Assembly (NCBI RefSeq): GCF_024505085.1
Contig: NZ_JANIBC010000013.1
Location: 7,501-41,184, forward strand
Origin: Parvularcula maris
Lineage (GTDB): Bacteria; Pseudomonadota; Alphaproteobacteria; Caulobacterales; Parvularculaceae
Length of the DNA stretch: 33,684 bases
Direction: 5' to 3'
Part shown: one piece after another, positions 27,891 to 33,684 of the stretch
How the letters are laid out: every line of letters begins with the position of its first letter
Position numbering within the stretch: position 1 is the first letter of the stretch
Translations under genes and position numbers: made by a program
Notes under the pieces: generated by a model
What the model was told of the DNA's origin: nothing
The model's input: the letters and a program-made list of their open reading frames with translations, nothing else
The model's database searches: none

Positions 27891-30608
27891 ATGACCCACT
27901 CCGCCGAGACCATTGCCGAACACGGGCTGACGCCTGACGAGTATGACCGCTTCGTGAGCTCCATCGGGCGGGAGCCGACGCTGCTCGAGCTCGGCATCGT
28001 CTCGGTCATGTGGTCGGAGCACTGCTCCTACAAATCCTCCCGGCGGCATCTGAAGACCCTGCCGACCACTGGCGAGCGCGTCATCCACGGCCCCGGCGAG
28101 AACGCGGGCGTGGTCGATATCGGCGACGGCCAGGCGGTCATCTTCAAGATGGAGTCCCACAACCACCCGAGCTTTATCGAGCCGTATCAGGGCGCAGCCA
28201 CAGGCGTTGGCGGCATCATGCGCGATGTCTTCACCATGGGCGCAAGGCCGGTGGCGCTTTTGAACGCGCTGCGCTTCGGCGCCATTGACCATCCGAAGAC
28301 GAAGCATCTTCTGTCCGGCGTGGTGGCAGGGATCGGTGGCTACGGCAACTGCATGGGCGTGCCGACGGTGGCTGGCGAGACAGGCTTCGATCCTCGCTAC
28401 AACGGCAACATCCTCGTCAACGCCATGTGTGTGGGTATTGCGGACACGGACAAAATCTTCCTGTCAGTTGCCAAGGGCGCGGGCAACCCCGTCGTCTATG
28501 TCGGCTCCAAGACGGGCCGCGACGGCATCCATGGCGCCACCATGGCCTCCGCCGAGTTCGACGAGGCGAGCGAGGAGAAGCGCCCCACCGTCCAGGTCGG
28601 CGACCCTTTCATGGAGAAGCTGCTGCTCGAAGCCTGCCTTGAGCTGATGGCCGAGGACGCCATCCTCGCCATTCAGGACATGGGCGCGGCTGGCCTTACC
28701 TCCTCCTCCGTCGAGATGGCCTCGGGCGGCGTGGCGGCGGGCGAAGGCGGCATCCACTTGAAGCTCGACGACGTTCCTCAGCGTGAGGACGGCATGACCG
28801 CTTATGAGATGATGCTGTCTGAGAGCCAGGAGCGTATGCTGATGGTTCTCAAACCAGGCGCCGAGGACAAGGCACGTGCCATCTTCGAGAAGTGGGAAGT
28901 GGACTTCGCCGTCATCGGCCACACCACCGCCATCGGCAACCTGGTCATCGAACATAAAGGCGAGGTCGAGTGCGACCTGCCCCTCGGCCCCCTGGCCGAC
29001 GAGGCACCGAACTACGACCGTCCGCAGGCGGAGCTGGAGCCCCCCGCCCCCCTCGAAGACCCCGTGCGCAGCTACCGCGAGGTAGAGGTACGCCTCACCA
29101 CCGGTGAGAAACCCATCGCCGAGATCGCCGAGGCGCTGGTCGGCGAGACCCTGGCGGAGAAAGACGGCGTGGATGCGGTGGGCGTCAGCCTGACCGAGCT
29201 CGAGGCGCGTATCTACGCCCGGCTGACCGAGAATGGCGCCTCCGTGGGCGAGGCTTTCGTCACTGCGGCGAAGAACCTGGAGAGCGCGGGCGTCGTTGGG
29301 GGCGCTTCCACTGAAGAAGCAACCTCCGAAATCAACCTCGCAAACCAGCCCGGCGGCGACCCGCTCACCCTGGCGCTCCGCAAGCTGATGGCCTCGCCCG
29401 AACTCTGCTCGCGCCGCTGGATCACCCAGCAGTACGACCACACGGTCATGGCCGACACACTACAGCAGGGCGGCGACGCAGGCATCGTCCGCGTACACGG
29501 AACGAACAAGGCCCTGGCGGTCACCGCCGACTGCACGCCGCGCTACTGCGCCATGCACCCTGTCGAGGGCGGCAGGCAGGCCGTGGCCGAGGCGTGCCGC
29601 AACCTCTCCGCTGTCGGTGCGGAACCCATCGCCATCACCAACTGTCTCAATTTCGGCAACCCCGAGAAGCCCGAGATCATGGCGGGTTTCGTAGGCTGCA
29701 TCAGGGGGCTGGGCGAAGCCTCCGAAGCGCTCGGCGCACCCGTGGTTTCCGGTAACGTATCTCTCTACAACGAAACCGACGGTTCACCCATTCCGCACAC
29801 CCCCGCCATCGGTGCCGTGGGCCTTCTGCAGGACGCAGACAAACGCGCCTCCATGGCGGGCGCTGAGAGTGGCGATGCGCTCGTCTCCATCGGTGTGACC
29901 CGAGGTCATCTGGGTCAGTCCCTCTACCTTCGCACCCTGTTCGGCATCGAAGAAGGCGCTCCGCCGCCCGTGGACCTCAAGGCCGAGGCCGAAACCGGCG
30001 CCTTTATCCGCCGCGCCATCGCCGATGGCCGGGTGAGCGCCGTACACGATGTGTCCGACGGCGGTCTTCTGGTCGCTGCCGCCGAGATGTGCCTTGCGGG
30101 CGGCATGGGCCTCGCCCTCACCACCTCCGTCGGCTCACGCCGCGCCGCCTATTGGTTCGGCGAGGATCAGGCCCGCTATCTCTGCGCCGTACCCGCCGAA
30201 GCGGCTGACAATTTCGTCCTGAAAGCCGCCATGGCAGGGCTCCAGGCCAGCCGCCTGGGCATCTTCGGCGGTGAGCAGATCATCCTCGACGGCGACGACC
30301 GTATCGACGTCACCGACCTCGCCGCTGCCCACGAGGCCACCATCCCCGACCTGTTCCGCCTAGAGGAGGACCGCCTGATGCCGATGAAAGAATCTGAGAT
30401 CAAAGAGATGGTCCTCGCCGCCATGCCCGACGCCGAGATCGAGATCGAGGACCTGGCTGGCGACGGCGATCACTACCGGGCACGGATCGTCTCCTCCGCC
30501 TTCCAAGGCCTCAACCGCGTGCAGCAGCACCAGCTCGTCTACAGAGCATTAGGCGGTAAGATGGGCGATACGCTTCATGCGCTGGCCTTGGAGACGGTGG
30601 CGAAGTAG
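27891..30608 (+). CDS. purL: PurL (FGAM synthase large subunit) fused to a C-terminal BolA domain
   Basis: 905 residues, against about 735 for usual small PurL. PurL features: [14 protein letters not shown] with H44, [23 protein letters not shown], then second-half blocks [30 protein letters not shown] and [16 protein letters not shown]. Two oddities stand out. Residues of about 393-490 are an extra segment between the two halves. Residues 830-905 are a complete BolA domain ([44 protein letters not shown] with H880). The junction keeps AGGAGG (30364-30369) 8 nt before an in-frame ATG (30378), so a free 76-residue BolA could also be made. A stop (TAG 30361) lies one frame off. purL-bolA adjacency is normal in alphaproteobacteria; the fusion is not. 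Confidence 0.92.
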   Translation: MTHSAETIAEHGLTPDEYDRFVSSIGREPTLLELGIVSVMWSEHCSYKSSRRHLKTLPTTGERVIHGPGENAGVVDIGDGQAVIFKMESHNHPSFIEPYQGAATGVGGIMRDVFTMGARPVALLNALRFGAIDHPKTKHLLSGVVAGIGGYGNCMGVPTVAGETGFDPRYNGNILVNAMCVGIADTDKIFLSVAKGAGNPVVYVGSKTGRDGIHGATMASAEFDEASEEKRPTVQVGDPFMEKLLLEACLELMAEDAILAIQDMGAAGLTSSSVEMASGGVAAGEGGIHLKLDDVPQREDGMTAYEMMLSESQERMLMVLKPGAEDKARAIFEKWEVDFAVIGHTTAIGNLVIEHKGEVECDLPLGPLADEAPNYDRPQAELEPPAPLEDPVRSYREVEVRLTTGEKPIAEIAEALVGETLAEKDGVDAVGVSLTELEARIYARLTENGASVGEAFVTAAKNLESAGVVGGASTEEATSEINLANQPGGDPLTLALRKLMASPELCSRRWITQQYDHTVMADTLQQGGDAGIVRVHGTNKALAVTADCTPRYCAMHPVEGGRQAVAEACRNLSAVGAEPIAITNCLNFGNPEKPEIMAGFVGCIRGLGEASEALGAPVVSGNVSLYNETDGSPIPHTPAIGAVGLLQDADKRASMAGAESGDALVSIGVTRGHLGQSLYLRTLFGIEEGAPPPVDLKAEAETGAFIRRAIADGRVSAVHDVSDGGLLVAAAEMCLAGGMGLALTTSVGSRRAAYWFGEDQARYLCAVPAEAADNFVLKAAMAGLQASRLGIFGGEQIILDGDDRIDVTDLAAAHEATIPDLFRLEEDRLMPMKESEIKEMVLAAMPDAEIEIEDLAGDGDHYRARIVSSAFQGLNRVQQHQLVYRALGGKMGDTLHALALETVAK
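30378..30608 (+). other. bolA: Possible separate BolA start inside purL
   Basis: Within the purL frame, ATG 30378 (or 30384) has a near-perfect Shine-Dalgarno, AGAGGAGGA, at 30362-30370 with 8-nt spacing. Translation from here gives a normal-sized BolA protein (76 residues, [12 protein letters not shown] start). BolA-family proteins bind monothiol glutaredoxins and take part in iron-sulfur handling and stress control. If one base upstream of 30361 was deleted, PurL would end at TAG and this would be an ordinary separate gene. Confidence 0.55.
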
Positions 30609-30611
30609 GCT

Positions 30612-30727
30612 GCCCCCTCAGCCTGCCGGCAGCTCCCCCACTCGTGGGGGAGCGAAGAAGCGACTAAGCGGTTCTCATGCTTCTCTCCCCCATCTCATGG
30701 GGGAGGTACCCGTAGGGCGGAGGGGGC
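30612..30727. repeat. 116-bp structured repeat, copy 1
   Basis: Begins GCCCCCTCAGCCTGCCGGC and ends GGGCGGAGGGGGC, with the ends inverted to each other. Inside are two hairpins of GCTCCCCC/GGGGGAGC and CTCCCCCA/TGGGGGAG type. Copy 2 is at 33541-33656. It lies 4 nt after the purL stop. Confidence 0.8.
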
Positions 30728-30754
30728 TACGTAGCTTGAGGACCGAGGGCGAGG

Positions 30755-31771
30755 CTACTCCTCCCCCTCCTCATACCCCACCAGCCTCAGCGCCCTCGCC
30801 TGACGGCCCTCAAGCTCCGCCCACCTCACAAGCGCGTCTTCGCGGCCGTGGGTGACCCAGAGTTCCGCTGGGTCCACCTCGCGCACGGTGTCGGTGAGCT
30901 CGTTCCAGTCAGCGTGGTCGGACATGATGATGGGCAGCTCGATGCCGCGCTGCTTGGCACGCTGACGAACCCGCATCCAGCCGCTGGCGAAGCTTAAGAG
31001 CGGCTCGGGGAACCGCCTAGCCCAGGTCGACTGAAGCGCCGAGGGCGGACAGATGACGATTTCTCCGGCGAAGCGCTCCTTGCTGCCCTTGCCCTTCTCG
31101 ACGGTGGCGGGCTCCAGCGGCCCCAGCTCGACCCCAAGCCGTTCGTAGAGCTCGCAGAGCCGCTTCATCGCGCCGTGGATATAGATCGGCTTGTCATAGC
31201 CCTCTTCGCGCAAATGACAGATCAGCCGCTGAGCCTTACCGAAAGCGTAGGCGCCGATCAGGTGTGCGCGGTGCGGGAACTGCTCGATGGAGCGGAGGAT
31301 CTTCCGCGCCTCCCCCGCCGTGTCCGGATGAACGAAGACCGGCAGGCCGAAGGTCGCCTCGGAGATGAGCACGTCGCAGGAAACAGGCTCGAAGCTAGCG
31401 CAGGTGGGGTCGTAGCGGCGCTTATAGTCCCCCGTGGTGACGATCCGTGTGCCCTGATACTCGACCACGGCCTGGGCCGAGCCGAGGACGTGGCCCGCGG
31501 GCGAGAGCCAGATGCTGACCCCGTTCTGCGTAACCACCTCGCCGAGGCCCACCGGATGACGCTTCTCGGTGAAGCCCTCGCCGTAGCGAGTGGCCATGAT
31601 CTCGATGGTCTCGTGGGTCGCCAGCACCGAGCCGTGGCCCGACCTCGCATGATCGCTGTGGCCATGGGTGACGACGGCCCTGCCGACGCTGGCCACGGGG
31701 TCGATATAGAAGTCCCCCGGCGGGCAGTAGAGGCCTTGCGGGGTGGGATGAAGGAGTTCGGAAGGGCGCAT
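30755..31771 (-). CDS. Ligase-associated DNA exonuclease (metallo-beta-lactamase/beta-CASP type)
   Basis: 338 residues. The metal site is THGHSDHA (H36, H38, D40, H41), followed by SPAGHVLGSAQ and TGDYKRRYDP. Beta-CASP-type features follow: SEATFGLP, GAYAFGKAQRL and a late MSDHADWNEL with a C-terminal VTHGRED. This matches the family of exonucleases that sit beside an ATP-dependent DNA ligase and an Lhr-like helicase in many proteobacteria, thought to act in DNA repair. Those two partners are not next to it here. It begins 40 nt after the HepT-like gene and reads the same way, but with a gap that contains no terminator. Confidence 0.9.
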   Translation of the reverse strand: MRPSELLHPTPQGLYCPPGDFYIDPVASVGRAVVTHGHSDHARSGHGSVLATHETIEIMATRYGEGFTEKRHPVGLGEVVTQNGVSIWLSPAGHVLGSAQAVVEYQGTRIVTTGDYKRRYDPTCASFEPVSCDVLISEATFGLPVFVHPDTAGEARKILRSIEQFPHRAHLIGAYAFGKAQRLICHLREEGYDKPIYIHGAMKRLCELYERLGVELGPLEPATVEKGKGSKERFAGEIVICPPSALQSTWARRFPEPLLSFASGWMRVRQRAKQRGIELPIIMSDHADWNELTDTVREVDPAELWVTHGREDALVRWAELEGRQARALRLVGYEEGEE

Positions 31772-31810
31772 CAGAGCTATATAGTGTTCACTAGGCGTTC
31801 CGACAGACCC

Positions 31811-32158
31811 TTACGGTGATAGTAGGGCCAGTGCCTTGCGACACCCACGCCTCAGCTCTTCCAGATCACTGTCCAAAATCTCCCAAAGCGTTTGGTAGTC
31901 GATCTCGCCGTAGTCATGCCGAATAAGGTTTCGCAAACCCCTGATATCGGCCCACGGAATCTCGGGCACTAAATGCTCGGCATCGGACCCTAGTTTGACG
32001 GCAGCCTCGGAGATGATCGCATAGCTTCGTTCGACAGCGCGCCTCGTGAAGCCGTCCTGTTTGAAAACCTCGAAACTCATGCCTCTGGTAGCATCGAAGA
32101 TGAAGGCGATCTCTGCGAGAATGTCGCGATATCGCTGCTCAGGTCGGCTAGAAGGCAT
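31811..32158 (-). CDS. hepT: HepT-like HEPN ribonuclease toxin
   Basis: 115 residues from the ATG at 32158 (GAAGG five nt ahead; a GTG two codons earlier is possible). An all-helical HEPN protein with the active-site motif R76-x4-H81-x-Y83 in RNLIRHDYGEID, as in HepT toxins. HepT cleaves RNA; its partner MntA inactivates it by adding AMP to the motif tyrosine. The start lies inside the end of the MntA-like gene (11-bp overlap), so the antitoxin is translated first. All key residues are present, so the toxin appears able to work. AT content is higher than in the neighbours, suggesting horizontal gain. Confidence 0.88.
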   Translation of the reverse strand: MPSSRPEQRYRDILAEIAFIFDATRGMSFEVFKQDGFTRRAVERSYAIISEAAVKLGSDAEHLVPEIPWADIRGLRNLIRHDYGEIDYQTLWEILDSDLEELRRGCRKALALLSP

Positions 32159-32444
32159 CAACACCTTCGCGTTCGATCCTCGCGGCTAAGGAGGGTTGTT
32201 CGACAGGTGCGCGAAGCAAGTCGACTTCTCGGCCGAGTATCTCTTCGAGGCGTCGATGGAGCCTTGCCATCTTAAGGCCTGGCCTCGCATCTCGATCAAA
32301 GACGGCAAGTATATCGACATCGGAAGCAGCAGTGACATCACCGCGAGCCGCGGAACCAAATATCCGCAGTTGCACGACACCAAGATTGCGCAGTTCGGGA
32401 CGGTGCGGCTGTAATACTGCTCTCACCATGTGTGCCATAGCCAT
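32148..32444 (-). CDS. mntA: MntA-like nucleotidyltransferase antitoxin
   Basis: 98 residues if it starts at ATG 32444; Met codons at 32438 and 32429 and a GTG at 32477 are also in frame, and none has a clear ribosome binding site. The minimal nucleotidyltransferase signature is LRIFGSAARGD, then ASDVDILAVF (D42, D44), and a third acid near D75 in GREVDLL. These are the GSx10DxD residues required for AMP transfer. It precedes and overlaps the HepT-like gene, forming a type VII toxin-antitoxin pair in which the antitoxin AMPylates the toxin. Confidence 0.87.
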   Translation of the reverse strand: MAMAHMVRAVLQPHRPELRNLGVVQLRIFGSAARGDVTAASDVDILAVFDRDARPGLKMARLHRRLEEILGREVDLLRAPVEQPSLAARIEREGVDAF

Positions 32445-32549
32445 CTTGCTACCACGTCGAGACCGAACTTCATACACGATAGGCAGTCGCTTGGTGTGGG
32501 CGTTGATGGTAAACCATCTAGGTTTTCTTCAGGACACTAGGAGCCCTTT

Positions 32550-33518
32550 ATGCTGCGCCCCCTCGCCCTCACCACTGCCCTTCTCACCGCCCCCGCCGCT
32601 GCCGAGACGTTGATCGTCGGCAACAAGGCCGAGGACACGGTCAGCTTCATCGACCTCGAGACCGGCGAGGAGCGGGCGCGGCTCGAGACGGGGCGGTATC
32701 CCCATGAGATCGCCGTCTCTCCCGACGGCAGCACGGCGGTGGTGGTGAGCTATCGGGGCGAGGGCTATAACGGGCGGAGCCTTCATGTCTTCGACGTGGC
32801 GGATGCGACAAAGAGCACCGAGACCAAGCTCGGCGGCGCGGCGGCGCTCCACGGCCTCAAATGGATACCGGGTACGGACAGCGTCATCGTCACCGCCGAG
32901 GCAACGAAGAACGTTGCTATTCTGAACCCCACTCGCGACGGCCGCCGGGCAGAGTACATCTCCACCGACCAGGACGGCTCGCACATGGTGGCGGTCAGCC
33001 CGGACGGCTCGACTGCCTATGTGGCCAACATCGCCTCGGGCAGCTTCACCGTGGTGGATATCGCCACCGCGATGAAGGTCCATGATGTCGAGGCGGGGGA
33101 AGGTACGGAGGCCATTGCCGTCTCTCCTGACGGAAAGCGCCTGTTCGTCGGCAATAACGGTTCAAAGAACGTCATGGTCTTCGACGCGCAGAGCTATGAA
33201 AAAGTTGGCGAGTTCGCAACGAAGGGCGTACCGATCCGTGTGGAGATCAGCCCGGACGGCGCGACACTGGCCATAAGCGAGTTCGACCGCGGCGAGGTCA
33301 CCTTCTACGATGCGCAGAGCTTCGAGAAGGAGGGCAGCGTCCGGCTGGGCCGAAGGGCCGTGCCGGTCACGCTTCTCTACGCGCCGGACGGCTCGAAGCT
33401 CTGGGCCGCGGCCACCGGCGAGGCGACGATCTACGAGATCGACACGGAGAGCCGCAAAGTGCTGCGTAAACTGAAGGCCGGTGAGGGTTCGGACGGGCTC
33501 GGCTACTCGCCTCTGTGA
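32550..33518 (+). CDS. Exported YncE-like (YVTN) beta-propeller protein
   Basis: 322 residues. A short signal peptide (ALTTALLTAPAAA, cut before ETL near residue 19) is followed by seven blades with YVTN-type words: TLIVGNKAEDTVSFIDLETG, HEIAVSPDGSTAVV, MVAVSPDGSTAYVANIAS, IAVSPDGKRLFVGNNGS, EISPDGATLAISEFD, LYAPDGSKLWAAATGEA. These periplasmic propellers (YncE, Cytochrome-D1-like) are binding scaffolds; none of the haem-ligating residues of cytochrome cd1 is evident. TAGGAG lies about 6 nt before the ATG. A small inverted repeat GATGG-TAAA-CCATC just upstream may be an operator. Function unknown. Confidence 0.87.
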   Translation: MLRPLALTTALLTAPAAAETLIVGNKAEDTVSFIDLETGEERARLETGRYPHEIAVSPDGSTAVVVSYRGEGYNGRSLHVFDVADATKSTETKLGGAAALHGLKWIPGTDSVIVTAEATKNVAILNPTRDGRRAEYISTDQDGSHMVAVSPDGSTAYVANIASGSFTVVDIATAMKVHDVEAGEGTEAIAVSPDGKRLFVGNNGSKNVMVFDAQSYEKVGEFATKGVPIRVEISPDGATLAISEFDRGEVTFYDAQSFEKEGSVRLGRRAVPVTLLYAPDGSKLWAAATGEATIYEIDTESRKVLRKLKAGEGSDGLGYSPL

Positions 33519-33540
33519 GTTGAAACTAGGGCAGCGCCCC

Positions 33541-33656
33541 TCCCCCTCAGCCTGCCGGCAGCTCCCCCTCGGGGAGGGGGAGCGACGAAGAACGCTACAA
33601 TGGTTCTTTCTTCCTCCCCCACTGGTTGGGGGAGGTGCCCGAAGGGCGGAGGGGGC
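33541..33656. repeat. 116-bp structured repeat, copy 2
   Basis: Same length and ends as copy 1 (30612-30727), with CCCCCTCAGCCTGCCGGC at the left and GGGCGGAGGGGGC at the right. The first hairpin is CTCCCCCTCGGGGAGGGGGAG and the second TCCCCCACTGGTTGGGGGA; loops differ from copy 1 but stems are kept. It begins 22 nt after the YncE-like stop. The last 28 bp of the window show nothing. Confidence 0.8.
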
Positions 33657-33684
33657 AGCGGCACCAGCTAACTTATCCCCGCTC

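Noticed and set aside
29067-29361. The PurL insert as a captured PurS
   Set aside because: The length is similar, but I see neither the conserved DPQG-like first loop nor the LLANxVIE end of PurS, so I only report an unknown insert.

Overview
The window is GC-rich, gene-dense DNA from the main chromosome of an alphaproteobacterium. Pointers to this are MipZ (the alphaproteobacterial division-site ATPase) next to a SPOR-domain protein and panC, a ROSE-type thermometer on an hsp20 gene, a TIM14-like J-domain protein, PurL followed directly by BolA, and CCCGGA...TCCGGG dispersed repeats. A VPLPA-type sorting tail on one exported protein fits Parvularculaceae, Hyphomonadaceae or Rhodobacterales-like marine bacteria. 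I cannot name the genus. I see no phage, transposase, CRISPR array or rRNA.

Layout. 1-3.5 kb: start of a membrane protein on the minus strand, then a tandem PilZ protein, a GYF-domain protein and an OmpR/EnvZ-type two-component pair. 3.5-6.1 kb: BamB and a YfgM-like TPR protein (outer-membrane biogenesis), then tRNA-Trp. 6.2-7.8 kb: a four-gene cassette of monooxygenase-fold protein, MarR regulator, two-helix membrane protein and exported carboxymuconolactone-decarboxylase-like protein. 7.8-11.1 kb: an NTF2-like protein, the overlapping SPOR-mipZ-J-domain operon, and panC read divergently. 11.1-13.7 kb: a 0.7 kb field of structured repeats, trigger factor, more repeats and tRNA-Leu. 13.8-19.4 kb: the NAD(P)HX repair enzyme, dprA, a three-gene operon (lipoprotein methyltransferase, SCP2-like protein, alpha/beta hydrolase), and a heat-shock Hsp20 with a sigma-32-like promoter and ROSE leader. 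19.4-25.7 kb: repeats, a LysR regulator divergent from a small secreted protein, an MFS transporter, several small genes, L33, an exported beta-propeller with a VPLPA tail, and a WrbA-like flavoprotein. 26-30.6 kb: purQ and purL, separated by a small membrane gene and a zeta-type toxin-antitoxin pair. 30.6-33.7 kb: a ligase-associated nuclease, a MntA/HepT toxin-antitoxin pair and a YncE-like propeller, with two copies of a 116-bp structured repeat.

The points most worth following are these. (1) PurL runs in frame into a complete BolA domain. The junction keeps a good internal ribosome binding site and an out-of-frame stop, so it is either a recent fusion, a dual-product gene, or a one-base sequence error. 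The same PurL carries an extra segment of about 98 residues in its middle. (2) The start codon of the VPLPA-tailed propeller gene directly follows a GNRA-capped hairpin that buries its ribosome binding site. The same 8-nt arms are repeated in a second hairpin just upstream, giving a possible two-state RNA switch. (3) Dispersed repeat families have paired base changes in their stems, so their structure is being conserved.
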